63,217 nucleotides of DNA from Sphingomonas sp. (GTDB lineage Bacteria; Pseudomonadota; Alphaproteobacteria; Sphingomonadales; Sphingomonadaceae): positions 1 through 63,217 of the forward strand of contig NZ_JAIEPC010000002.1 in the NCBI RefSeq assembly GCF_019749955.1, read 5' to 3'. Below, in pieces: positions 55,901 to 63,217 of the stretch. The notes beneath the pieces were generated by a model. The model had not been told where the DNA came from, did no database searches, and saw only the letters and a list, made by a program, of their open reading frames with translations. Each line of letters opens with the position of its first letter. Position 1 is the stretch's first letter. A program made the position numbers and the translations under genes.

Positions 55901-58030
55901 CTCACCGAGCGGCACACCGCGCCACAGGCCGACGGTGACCGTCTTGTCGGCATTGGTCTTCTCGCCATCATAGGTCACCGGATCGACCGGCTTGCCGCCT
56001 GCAAACAGCGTGACTTTCTGGCCCGGCAGATATTTGATCACGATCCGGACCGCAGGCGCGCGCGGGTTGGTTTCGGGGCGCGGGTAAAGCCAGTCGATGC
56101 CGGGTGTCGCGTCGGCGAACCAATCTTCGTCGCCGCCCGCCGCTTCCTTGTCGCTGACGATCGCGGCGGGCGCGGCCGGGCGCGGCGCAGTGGTCGCGGT
56201 CGGCGTGTAGTTCGGGTCGAGCGTGACATGGAAATCGGCGCGGTGCAGCGAACCCCCGCTACCCTCGACAAAGCGCGAAATCGCGCTGCCGCCGCTGCGG
56301 GTGTTGCGCGCGCAATCGGTGGCCTTGGTACCGTTTGGCAGCGTCGATTCCTCAATCGCCACGACATGGACACCGGGCACAACGCCCTGAAAATGATAGC
56401 GGCCATCGGCATCGGTGATCGCATAGCTGCCGTCTTCGAGCAGCACGCGGACACCGCGCACGCCGGGGCGGCCATCGGGATCGAGCCCGCAGCTGCCCGC
56501 GATCACGCGGCCGATGATGGTCATCCGGTCGGCAATCGTCTCGCGCGCGATCCGCACCGCGGATTCGGCAATCATGCTTTCGGTCCCCAGCGCGTCGCGG
56601 GTCCGCGCGCGGTTGACTGCGGCGCCCTCGCGCGCGTCGAGCCGGACTTCGAGCGCATAGCGGATCACATGCACGGCACCCGGCGGCACATTGCCGAGAT
56701 CGACCGACAGCGTGCCGCCGTCGGCGCTCTGGCGGACCGCGCCCGGTGCTGCCTGGCCGTCGACGCGGACGGTATCGCGGCGCAACCGCATCGCGCCGGG
56801 CAGCGTATCGATCAGCACCAGCCCGCGCTTGGGGCGCAGCGTGTCGGGATTGCGCACAGTGACGGTGTAGAGCACCAGATCGCCGGGTGACGCGAGTCCG
56901 CGATCGGCGACCTTCGTCACGCTGGCGGCAATGCGGGGGCGATCGAGCGGAATATCGACGCGCACTGGCTCGGGCCGGTCGATAATGATCGTGCGGCCAT
57001 AGGAGCCTTCACCGATTTCGACCGGCTGGCCATCGGGACGGTGGAGCGCCGCGAGCACCTGCGGCGTCACGGCCGATGGCGCGGTGTACGGCGTCGGCGG
57101 GCGCACGACGAGGCGATACCGGCCCTGCGCCACCAACGGAAAGCGATAGTCGCCGGGGATGCCGGGATAGAGATGGCCACCGGCATCGGTCACCGGTGCG
57201 CCCGTCACGACCGTCGAGGGGTAATCGGAAACGCCGTCGGTGCCCTTCACCCGCGCGGGCTGGCCGGTCGCTTCGTCGATCAGCGTGACCGAAACGCCGT
57301 CGACCGCCGATCCGTCTTCGGAATCGAAGGCAAAGCCATAAGGATCGACGAGCACATTGACCTGCGTGGTGACGAGCGGAAAGCCGTTGCGCGTGGCGAG
57401 ACTCTCGACCGACACGACATCGCCTTCCTCGACCGTCAGCACGCAATCGCCCTGAACGGCGACGGGCGGCGACAGCCGGGTCTGGATGACACCGACGAAC
57501 ACGCCGGTGTTCACGCCCGTTTCATAAATCGTCAGAACCTCGCGGTCCTTGCCGTCGCGCGAGCGGATGACGCCGGTCAGGCTGTTGATCTTGGTGGGAT
57601 CGGTGTTGGCGCCGGGAAAGGTAATCGCGAAATACAGTGGCTCGCCGCCGCGGATGTCGGTCGTCGGCATCAGCATCGGTTTGCCACCGGCATTCAGCGC
57701 GGCATCGTCGAGCGGGATGGAAGTGGTACCGGCGCTGCCCTGGCAGAGCGGGCGCGCGACCGGGCGCGGCGAGGCGCCGGGGCCGTCGCCGAGCCGAAGC
57801 GGGGCAATCGAAAAGCCCGTGTTGGGCGAATCCTGCGTCGGCGTGGTGACGCGATTCGACAGCCGGCTGACCTCGTCATTCCCCGACTGCCAACGCGCTT
57901 CGGCGATGTTGACGATCTCGCGGACAGCGGGCGCAGCCGAAATATCCTGTGCCCGCGCCGCGCAAGCAAACGCGAACGCGGACAGCAGGATCACCAACAC
58001 GGGTGTCAGATAGGAACGCAGACTGGACAT
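52928..58030 (-). CDS. giant (1700-residue) outer membrane protein with DUF11 and SdrD-B-like domains
   Basis: Signal peptide 1-27 (LVILLSAFAFACAARAQ). The N-terminal part begins VREIVNIAEARWQSGNDEVS. Then: a beta-domain (PLYFAITFPGANTDP, DREVLTIYETGVNTGVFVGV), DUF11 (VADRGLASPGDLVLYTVTVR), an SdrD-B/CarboxypepD-like unit (VRGVRVLLEDGSYAITDADG, then RYHFQGVVPGVHVVAIEEST), and usher-like segments (GKWLMTLAYDSKKRESETRF, LYLKLERPQFYALFGDYDTG, HIDYDIDYGAGTLRFREPIL). The last 550 residues are beta-barrel-like with alternating strands (WSVDFSVDGNRTLSG, VDLGVTATGRLSTGGAAVSY). It probably anchors or exports the smaller DUF11 proteins encoded around it; that role is inferred. Confidence 0.82.
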   Translation of the reverse strand: MSSLRSYLTPVLVILLSAFAFACAARAQDISAAPAVREIVNIAEARWQSGNDEVSRLSNRVTTPTQDSPNTGFSIAPLRLGDGPGASPRPVARPLCQGSAGTTSIPLDDAALNAGGKPMLMPTTDIRGGEPLYFAITFPGANTDPTKINSLTGVIRSRDGKDREVLTIYETGVNTGVFVGVIQTRLSPPVAVQGDCVLTVEEGDVVSVESLATRNGFPLVTTQVNVLVDPYGFAFDSEDGSAVDGVSVTLIDEATGQPARVKGTDGVSDYPSTVVTGAPVTDAGGHLYPGIPGDYRFPLVAQGRYRLVVRPPTPYTAPSAVTPQVLAALHRPDGQPVEIGEGSYGRTIIIDRPEPVRVDIPLDRPRIAASVTKVADRGLASPGDLVLYTVTVRNPDTLRPKRGLVLIDTLPGAMRLRRDTVRVDGQAAPGAVRQSADGGTLSVDLGNVPPGAVHVIRYALEVRLDAREGAAVNRARTRDALGTESMIAESAVRIARETIADRMTIIGRVIAGSCGLDPDGRPGVRGVRVLLEDGSYAITDADGRYHFQGVVPGVHVVAIEESTLPNGTKATDCARNTRSGGSAISRFVEGSGGSLHRADFHVTLDPNYTPTATTAPRPAAPAAIVSDKEAAGGDEDWFADATPGIDWLYPRPETNPRAPAVRIVIKYLPGQKVTLFAGGKPVDPVTYDGEKTNADKTVTVGLWRGVPLGETGTNFTAEVRNADGSLAKKLERRVAFVAQAAGATLLREQSVLVADGITIPVITLRITDRNGRPVHHGLTGDIQLPAPYAPAVEAGAEQARQLAGLERPRATWRVEGDDGIARIVLEPTTVSGALGLILPFPDGKTTRLRRIDLWLDPGNRPWTLVGIAEGTLGYNRLKQGIEPATTSTDSVSADGRIALFARGRVRGKWLMTLAYDSKKRESETRFGGTIDPDTYYTVYADQSERRFGAASVRKLYLKLERPQFYALFGDYDTGIDEPVLARYVRSFNGVKAEYRSNRVGVTGFAADAPSRHRRDELQGTGLSGPYQLGARDLLANSETIAIEVRDRLRGDRLVDRRVLARHIDYDIDYGAGTLRFREPILSRTSALDPQIIVADYEVNGVGKRSINAGGRATVTLADGKLRIGATGLRDADELGATSLGGADLRFRPDANTEIRAEAAASVAEAGRGSGTAIAYLVEAERHSEKIDMLAYVRQESAGFGIGQTARTTQARRTIGLEGSARLSEPLTISGAAWHEQSLGSTASRIAARGLIEYRTPLADVRAGLTFAQDHRIDGATAQSAIAQLGATRRLFDNRLELDAQTEFALAGKAESVDFPARQKLGARFTLTKSVRLAASYERARGDKVKADTLRIGFDVQPWSGARLTSAIGQQDGGEYGPRAFAAYGLAQTVQLSSRWSVDFSVDGNRTLSGIDPASVINPAQPVASGGQLTSDGGITEDFVAITAGATYRGDRWSAAGRAEYRTGSLTDRYAVTASALRRIGEGKALGALLTVAHAQDRAGQVTATANLALSWAHRPSTSRFSWFDKLEARSDLVRGAVAGQPGPIGGAPLGVSGDVASRRIINSLSLNYTAKEHKGDAWLDRTEVSLFWGSRYVETRFGDADVSGWSNIIALETRFDISDHVDLGVTATGRLSTGGAAVSYAVGPSIGVRPFKNGWLVVGYNIAGFDDRDFAAARSTRQGVYASFRLKFDNGLLSDLGLQK

Positions 58031-58097
58031 GGCGTTGGATCAAGCCGCGCCCGCCGAGGGCTGGGGTGGGGGGTCGGCGGGCGCGGCTTGAAGGGGC

Positions 58098-59156
58098 TTA
58101 GTTGATGGTAACGCGGAAGATGACGCCGCGCGCATCGCCCGCCGCCACCGACGGGATGGTCGCGCTGACGGTGCCCGACGCCTGCGAACCGGTGACATTG
58201 CCATCGGCGTTGCAGGTGCTGCCCGTGACCGTCGTGTTGGCGCTGACGCCAAAGCTCGACAGATAGGTGGTCGTGCTCGGCAGCGGATCGTTGACCGCGA
58301 CGCTGTTGGCGACGGCACCGCCCGATGCGTTACGGATGATGATGCAATATTGCACCACCGCGCCGGGAACGGCCTTCGGGTTGGACGTGCCGTTGAACGG
58401 ATCGCTGATGACCGTGCTCGACTTGGTGACGGTCAGTGCGGCGGCAAGGACGGTATAGTCGTCACGCGCCGAGAAGGCGCCGTCACGCGCTGCGTCGGTG
58501 GCGCCTGCGCCATCGGCGAAGACGGTGTCGACGCCGCTGGTGTTGGCACCCGTGGTCTGCGTGATCGCCGCACCCTGCGTGCCGGCTGCGCCACCTTCAC
58601 GGGCGGTTGCCGTCAGTGTCACCGCCGCGACATCGCCGGTCACGCGCGTGATCGGGATATCGGCGACGACGAACACGGTTGCCGACGCATCGGCCGCCAA
58701 TTCGTCGAGATTGGTGACGAGCGTGTCTTCAGCGCCATAGGTGCCAGCGCCCGCGCCGCTCGCATCGCGGAAGATGCGGACATTGGTGACGTCGAAGTTA
58801 TCGGTGTTGCTGTGCGCGCCGGCACCGCCCGTCTGCTGTGCCGCCACAAGCGCGAAATCGAGCACGGCGTTCGAGGTGTTGGTGACGGTGAACGCCGTCA
58901 CGGCCGCCAGTTGGTTGGGCGAAACCGACGTGGTGGTGGTGCCGACTTCGGCGACCGTCAGGCTGATCTTGCGATCGACCGTGAAGGTGTCCGACGCTTG
59001 GACGGCCGTCTGGGCGGCGCCGCCGACCGTGAAGTTGACGGTAACCGTATTGGTGATCTGGGTGCCCGAGGTAACACCGTCTGCGAGGGCCGGCGTGGCC
59101 GTCATCGCGAGCACGAGGCTCCCCGTCGCGCCCAGCAGCTTGCTGGTGCGTTTCAT
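58098..59156 (-). CDS. exported DUF11-domain protein
   Basis: 352 residues with signal peptide (MKRTSKLLGATGSLVLAMTA, cleavage near ALAD). Two beta-domains follow: ITNTVTVNFTVGGAAQTAVQ with SPNQLAAVTAFTVTNTSNAV, and a DUF11 domain TKSSTVISDPFNGTSNPKAV, PGAVVQYCIIIRNASGGAVA, NSVAVNDPLPSTTTYLSSFG, ending FRVTIN. Very rich in Thr, Ala and Val, low in charge. The second domain is plainly homologous to that in the gene at 51279-52928. It precedes the giant outer membrane protein by 68 bp. Confidence 0.8.
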   Translation of the reverse strand: MKRTSKLLGATGSLVLAMTATPALADGVTSGTQITNTVTVNFTVGGAAQTAVQASDTFTVDRKISLTVAEVGTTTTSVSPNQLAAVTAFTVTNTSNAVLDFALVAAQQTGGAGAHSNTDNFDVTNVRIFRDASGAGAGTYGAEDTLVTNLDELAADASATVFVVADIPITRVTGDVAAVTLTATAREGGAAGTQGAAITQTTGANTSGVDTVFADGAGATDAARDGAFSARDDYTVLAAALTVTKSSTVISDPFNGTSNPKAVPGAVVQYCIIIRNASGGAVANSVAVNDPLPSTTTYLSSFGVSANTTVTGSTCNADGNVTGSQASGTVSATIPSVAAGDARGVIFRVTIN

Positions 59157-59228
59157 GACTCATTAGTCCTTCGATATTGTGGTGCGCGCCCTTGACCGAC
59201 CCACCGGCGCGCGAAGTGGGCAGAAAGT

Positions 59229-59690
59229 TTAGCGGACGACGCCGTGGAAATTGACCGAGCCCGAAGCGCCCGGCGCCATCGCCCCGGCGAGCACCCAGCG
59301 CAGATGCGTCACATCAATCGGCTGGGCGGCGCGGAGCGTACCGTCGGCCTTGCGGACCTTTAGCGTCGCGAGCGGGCCGAAGCTGCGCCCGCCATCGACC
59401 GATACCAGCACGCCGGGCGATGCCTCGCCGGTGAACTGTACCGCGGCCGGTACCGGATTGTTGACGACGAAATCACTCACCGGCTTGCCGGTCGCGTTGC
59501 GGTAATTGATCGTGATCAGCAGGCGATCGCCCGGAAAGACCGGCTTGGGATCGGCCAGCACCGTGCGCTGTTTGCCAGCGACAGTGACGGTACGCTCGAC
59601 CTGGATCTTGCTGCTCAGTTCAACCGACTGCGCCGCGAAAGCAGCACTCGACAGCGACAGGGCGATAACCGCGAGGGGGGCGAATTTCAT
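59229..59690 (-). CDS. small exported DUF11-like protein
   Basis: 153 residues from an ATG at 59690 with GGAGA seven bases upstream. Signal peptide MKFAPLAVIALSLSSAAFAA. One beta-sandwich domain: ELSSKIQVERTVTVAGKQRT, FPGDRLLITINYRNATGKPV, VNNPVPAAVQFTGEASPGVL. The pattern (an unmet need for a partner in FVVNNPVP) is a single DUF11-like unit. It is the only member of the run that does not end in Asn (VNFHGVVR). Lies 12 bp after the first gene of the run. Confidence 0.75.
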   Translation of the reverse strand: MKFAPLAVIALSLSSAAFAAQSVELSSKIQVERTVTVAGKQRTVLADPKPVFPGDRLLITINYRNATGKPVSDFVVNNPVPAAVQFTGEASPGVLVSVDGGRSFGPLATLKVRKADGTLRAAQPIDVTHLRWVLAGAMAPGASGSVNFHGVVR

Positions 59691-59701
59691 CGAAATCTCC
59701 A

Positions 59702-60730
59702 CTAGTTGATTTTGACTTTGAAGGTCAGCACATGCTGCGCGCCGCCGGGCACCGTGCCCAGCGCGGCCGACACCTTGTTGGCCGCAAAACTGCCGGCGTC
59801 ACCATCGACGGCGTCGGTCAGCTTGGCGCCGTCAAGGTCGAGCGATTCGGCGAGATAGCTGGTGCCGTCGGGGATCACGTCGCCAAGCCGCAGGTTGGTT
59901 AGGCTACCCGATCCGGTGGTGCGCGCGACCAGCTTATAGGTGATGGTCGCGCCGGGGATCGGCGCCGTCCCGCCGTACTGATCGGCGACGGTCGCTGATT
60001 TGACGACATCGACGCTCGCCGCGCTGATCCGGAAATAGCCACTGGCGGCGCGGTCGGCGGTGGTCGCGCCGGTGATGGCATCGCCGCCGCCGGTGCCACG
60101 ACCGGCAAAGCTCGTGCCCGCCGGACCGGTGCCGGTCACTGCCTGTGCCTGGAGCGAGATGGCGGCGCGGGCTGCGTCGTTCAGTCCGGTTGGCAGGTTG
60201 GCGATGACGAAGACGGTGACCGCCGATTCGGGGGCGAGCAGCGGGTCATTGGTGCCGGGGACATAGGCAGCGTCCTTGGCCGGATCGTAAAGGCCGTCGC
60301 CATCGCTATCGATCGCGATGCGCACGACAACGGGGGTAAAGGCATTGCCGCCGACGGCGCCATTTGCGGTCAGCCGGAAATTCTCTTCGCCATTGCCCGC
60401 GTTGGTCACGCGGTAGGTGAGCACTTCGGCCTGCGCGCCCGGGCGTGTTGCAACGTCGCCCGCGTTGGCGCTGGCGACGGCGACGTCAAGCAGCTCGTCG
60501 ACCCGCAGCGACACGGTGTTCGATTGCACCGTTGTGGTTGTACCTGTCGGATCGTCGAAGCTCGCCGTCGCGGTGTTGTTGATCACGACACCGGCGCGCG
60601 TCAGCTCGGCTGATGCGGGAACGGCGGCGCCCAACAGCCCGAGGCCGGAGGTTGCGAGCAGGCCGATCCGAACGCTCGGCCAGTTGATGGTGGGGCGTTG
60701 AGCCCGCTCAGGGAAAGTGCGCTTTGTCAT
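59702..60730 (-). CDS. exported DUF11-domain protein, first gene of the surface-protein run
   Basis: 342 residues from an ATG at 60730. The signal peptide is long (MTKRTFPERAQRPTINWPSV, hydrophobic core LLATSGLGLLGAAVPASA). The N-terminal domain (VINNTATASFDDPTGTTTTV) is followed by a region with a calcium-like DSDGDGLYDPAKDAAYVPG loop. A DUF11 domain comes last (KSATVADQYGGTAPIPGATI, TYKLVARTTGSGSLTNLRLG, DVIPDGTSYLAESLDLDG), ending FKVKIN. It is divergent from the NarL-type regulator, with a 248-bp promoter region between. Confidence 0.78.
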   Translation of the reverse strand: MTKRTFPERAQRPTINWPSVRIGLLATSGLGLLGAAVPASAELTRAGVVINNTATASFDDPTGTTTTVQSNTVSLRVDELLDVAVASANAGDVATRPGAQAEVLTYRVTNAGNGEENFRLTANGAVGGNAFTPVVVRIAIDSDGDGLYDPAKDAAYVPGTNDPLLAPESAVTVFVIANLPTGLNDAARAAISLQAQAVTGTGPAGTSFAGRGTGGGDAITGATTADRAASGYFRISAASVDVVKSATVADQYGGTAPIPGATITYKLVARTTGSGSLTNLRLGDVIPDGTSYLAESLDLDGAKLTDAVDGDAGSFAANKVSAALGTVPGGAQHVLTFKVKIN

Positions 60731-60908
60731 GAGCAGTTCTCTGGGCGGCAATAGTTAAACGAATGGTTGGGATGTCCCCCTTTGGATGGGTAACCATACT
60801 AAGGGATGAGGGATTGGCGCCGCGAACACCGGCTAGAGGGATGACTCACCAAGAATCGCGGTTTTGCGTGGCGACGGCGACGCTATGTGCCCCGATATGG
60901 GTGTGGAA

Positions 60909-60923
60909 AGTCCGATTCGGACT
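60909..60923. promoter_or_regulatory. palindrome in the divergent promoter, candidate regulator site
   Basis: AGTCCGATTCGGACT, two exact 7-bp arms around one base, 56 bp before the NarL-type regulator start and 179 bp from the first DUF11 gene. NarL/LuxR-type regulators bind dyads of this size. It is a plausible site for that regulator on one or both promoters. Confidence 0.5.
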
Positions 60924-60978
60924 ATTGTAAATGCGAGAGTAATCTACGCCGTTTAGCACGATTGCAGGAGACAATCGC

Positions 60979-61617
60979 TTGGCCGTTAATATTTTGATTG
61001 CTGATGACCATCCGATCTGTGCCGCCGCGCTCAGCATGGCGGCGCGCCAGATCGTGTCAGACGCGCAGACCAACCATGTCGAAAGCTTGGCCGAAGCGCT
61101 CGACCTTGCATCGCGCGAGCGGTTCCATCTGATCCTGCTCGATCTGAAATTGCCCGATGCGCAGGGCTTTGTCGGTTTGCTCGCAATGTCGAAGGCGCAG
61201 CCGGGTACGCCGATTGCGATCGTCAGCAGCAACGACGCGCCCGCGACGATGCAACAGGCGATGCGCCACGGCGCGAGCGGCTATATCGCCAAAAGCGCGC
61301 CGATGAGCGCGATGATCAGCGCGATCCGTGCGCTGCTGGCGGGCGGGCAGGTGTTTCCGCCCGAGGCGTTTCAGGCGCCCGCGCAGCCTGCAATTCCGGA
61401 TGCCGCCGCGCGGATCGCCGATCTGTCGGCCGCGCAACTGCGCGTGCTGCGGGCCGCCGCAAGCGGTAGCGCGAACAAGCAGCTTGCCTATGAACTCGGC
61501 CTCAGCGAGCCGACGGTGAAGACGCATTTCGCGCAGATTTTTCGCAAGCTCGGCGTCACCAATCGCACGCAGGCGATCCTTGCGCTTCAATCGCTCGAGG
61601 TCGACGTCGACAGCTGA
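60979..61617 (+). CDS. NarL/LuxR-type response regulator
   Basis: 212 residues from a TTG at 60979 that has a strong ribosome site (CAGGAG) eight bases upstream; no ATG fits better. Receiver domain with ILIADDHPICAAALSMAARQ, phospho-acceptor D55 in HLILLDLKLPDAQGFVGLLA, and Lys in GASGYIAKSAPMSAM. The C-terminal LuxR HTH is [59 protein letters not shown]. Its partners are probably the HPt protein and hybrid kinase encoded just downstream on the other strand; the genes converge with a 31-bp overlap. Control of the divergent DUF11 genes is inferred from position. Confidence 0.9.
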   Translation: MAVNILIADDHPICAAALSMAARQIVSDAQTNHVESLAEALDLASRERFHLILLDLKLPDAQGFVGLLAMSKAQPGTPIAIVSSNDAPATMQQAMRHGASGYIAKSAPMSAMISAIRALLAGGQVFPPEAFQAPAQPAIPDAAARIADLSAAQLRVLRAAASGSANKQLAYELGLSEPTVKTHFAQIFRKLGVTNRTQAILALQSLEVDVDS

Positions 61618-61979
61618 TCGCGGACGCGCCGCAGCCCGGTGCACGCCTGTTCGGCAATCCAGGCGAAGCGCATGGGCGACGGGCCTGCATGGTCGAGCCG
61701 CTCGATTGCCCGGCATGCCTCGGCCAGCCCTTGGGCGCCAATCCCCGAAGCCGCGCCGCGCAACGCATGCGCCTGGCTCGCCGCCAGCCGGGGTTGCGAT
61801 GATGCGAGCGCGGTGAGAATTACGCCGACGCGCGGCGGAATATCCTGCAGCATCAGATCGAGCAGCGCGCTGAGTGCCGCGCCACCGATCGACGACCGCA
61901 AGTCTTCAAGCTTGTCGTAATCAAGCGCGACATCAACGAAGACGTGCCTTCCTGACTGGGCGATGGCGAGCGGCGTCAT
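61587..61979 (-). CDS. HPt (histidine phosphotransfer) protein
   Basis: 130 residues overlapping the kinase stop by four bases. The HPt site is H71 in [20 protein letters not shown], followed by [13 protein letters not shown]. The domain would carry phosphate from the receiver of the hybrid kinase to the NarL-type regulator encoded on the opposite strand. Its 3' end overlaps that regulator gene by 31 bp. The N-terminal 20 residues are not part of the HPt fold. Confidence 0.85.
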   Translation of the reverse strand: MTPLAIAQSGRHVFVDVALDYDKLEDLRSSIGGAALSALLDLMLQDIPPRVGVILTALASSQPRLAASQAHALRGAASGIGAQGLAEACRAIERLDHAGPSPMRFAWIAEQACTGLRRVRDQLSTSTSSD

Positions 61980-63217
61980 GCGGTGATCGCCCTTGGTTGG
62001 GAATCGCGGTCAGAACGCGACGCGGTCCAGCGCGCAACGATTGCCGACAGGCTTGCCATCGTGACGGGCTTGGGCAGGTGGTCCTGCATCCCGGCCGCGA
62101 GGCACTGATCAACGTCGGCTGCATAGGCGTTGGCGGTCAGTGCGACAATCGGCAGCGTGGCCGCATCGATTCCATTGGCGCGGATCGCGCACGTCGCTTC
62201 GAGGCCATCGCAGACCGGCATCTGGATATCCATGAGCACCAGGTCATAAGGCGCGCCTGCAGCAACCGCTGCCAGCACGCGCTGCGTTGCCGCCGCGCCG
62301 TCGACGACGATGTCGGGAACGATCCCAAGCTTGGCGAGCATCGCGCGGATCAACTGCTGGTTGACGGGATGATCTTCGGCCACCAGCAGGCGGTTGGCGC
62401 CGGACGGTCGGGCAATGATGGCGCCCGCATCGGGCACGCTGCTCGCGGGCACGTCGGTGTCGCGCCCAATCAGCAGCGGAATGCAGAATCGCACCGTCGT
62501 GCCGACATCGGGTGTGCTGTCGAGCGTGATCGTACCGGCCATCAGCCGGACCAGCTCGGCGCTGATCGCCAGCCCCAGGCCCGATCCGCCATAGCGTCGG
62601 GCGGTGGTTTCGTCGGCCTGGACGAATTCGGCGAAAATGGCCTGTTGATGGTCGCGCGCAATGCCGATGCCGGTATCGGTGACCGCGACTTCGATCATGT
62701 CCTGATCGCCATCGACGACGAGCGACACCGCGACCATGATCGCGCCTTCGTCGGTGAATTTGACGGCATTGCCGATCAGATTGAGGATCACCTGCCGCAA
62801 CCGCAAATCATCGCCCAAAATGGTTTGCGGCACGCGATCAGCGACCGCCGTCATGATCGTCAGGCCCTTTTGGTCGACGAGCGGCTTCATCAGCGTCGCG
62901 CAATTCTGGAGTAGCTGGCGGATATCGAGCGCGTGGCAACCGATCATCATCTGGCCGACCTCAATCTTCGACAGATCGAGGATGTCGTTGAGCAGACGCA
63001 TCATCGCAGCGCCCGAATCGGCGATCATCTGCACCTTTTCGCGCTGCGTAACGGTGAGTGGTTCGGCGAGCAGCAAGTCGGTAAAACCGATCACGCCGTT
63101 CATCGGTGTGCGTATCTCGTGGCTCATATTGGCGAGGAATGTGCTCTTGGCGCGGGCTGCGGCTTCGGCATCGGCGCGTGCCTGGCGCAAGGCGGCTTCG
63201 CGCTCATGGCGTTCGGT
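61976..63217 (-). CDS. hybrid sensor histidine kinase (N-terminus cut by window edge)
   Basis: At least 413 residues; the frame is still open at the window end, and a coiled-coil ([20 protein letters not shown]) precedes the kinase core. His[22 protein letters not shown] with the phospho-His. HATPase: [61 protein letters not shown]-terminal receiver: [20 protein letters not shown] with phospho-acceptor Asp in [20 protein letters not shown] and [22 protein letters not shown]. The input domain lies outside the window. With the HPt and NarL-type genes it makes a probable four-step phosphorelay. Confidence 0.92.
   Translation of the reverse strand, partial: TERHEREAALRQARADAEAAARAKSTFLANMSHEIRTPMNGVIGFTDLLLAEPLTVTQREKVQMIADSGAAMMRLLNDILDLSKIEVGQMMIGCHALDIRQLLQNCATLMKPLVDQKGLTIMTAVADRVPQTILGDDLRLRQVILNLIGNAVKFTDEGAIMVAVSLVVDGDQDMIEVAVTDTGIGIARDHQQAIFAEFVQADETTARRYGGSGLGLAISAELVRLMAGTITLDSTPDVGTTVRFCIPLLIGRDTDVPASSVPDAGAIIARPSGANRLLVAEDHPVNQQLIRAMLAKLGIVPDIVVDGAAATQRVLAAVAAGAPYDLVLMDIQMPVCDGLEATCAIRANGIDAATLPIVALTANAYAADVDQCLAAGMQDHLPKPVTMASLSAIVARWTASRSDRDSQPRAITA

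Overview
High-GC chromosomal window, most probably from a sphingomonad (Sphingomonadaceae, Alphaproteobacteria). The taxonomic call is an inference from gene content: a DUF5818 protein, an alphaproteobacterial chemotaxis operon with CheD and MCPs ending in xWxxF, sphingomonad-style TonB receptor and DUF11 proteins, and CtrA-like boxes. No rRNA gene, complete tRNA gene, CRISPR array or intact insertion sequence was seen.

Region 1 (1-2.9 kb, minus strand) holds the end of a metal-efflux locus (a small Cys/His/Met-rich secreted protein and a TolC/CzcC-type outer membrane protein cut by the window edge) and a secreted amidohydrolase.

Region 2 (about 3.5-15.4 kb) is accessory DNA. It carries a DEDD exonuclease beside a probable catalytically dead relative, a short MobA/MobL-like relaxase domain, an XRE/zinc-ribbon regulator, phage-type and unknown small genes, a C5 cytosine methyltransferase, and a convergent mcrB/mcrC pair (AAA+ motor plus PD-(D/E)xK nuclease). 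It ends in a 3' fragment of a tRNA-Ser gene next to a direct repeat and a perfect hairpin, which looks like an attachment site. The left border is not visible.

Region 3 (15.5-27.2 kb) is metabolic: a LysR gene divergent from dabB-dabA (energy-coupled inorganic carbon uptake), DUF302 and YeeE/YedE genes, a second LysR gene, a peroxiredoxin-like protein, a patatin/3-hydroxybutyrate dehydrogenase pair, a cupin and an NADPH:FMN reductase.

Region 4 (27.3-37.3 kb, minus strand) is a complete chemotaxis operon: two MCPs, STAS, CheA, CheR, CheB, CheD, CheY, CheW, a second CheB that has lost its catalytic Ser and His, and a small unknown protein. Two near-consensus CtrA boxes lie upstream.

Region 5 (37.7-50.0 kb) has an AceE/transketolase-like enzyme with a Tat-exported class V aminotransferase, then the DctB/DctD two-component pair divergent from dctA, a TonB receptor and an SGNH hydrolase. 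This DctD lacks the GAFTGA loop used to contact sigma-54.

Region 6 (50.0-63.2 kb) is a minus-strand run of six exported DUF11-type surface genes, including a 1700-residue outer membrane protein. It is flanked by a divergent NarL-type regulator, an HPt protein and a hybrid histidine kinase (cut by the window edge) that could form one phosphorelay controlling it.
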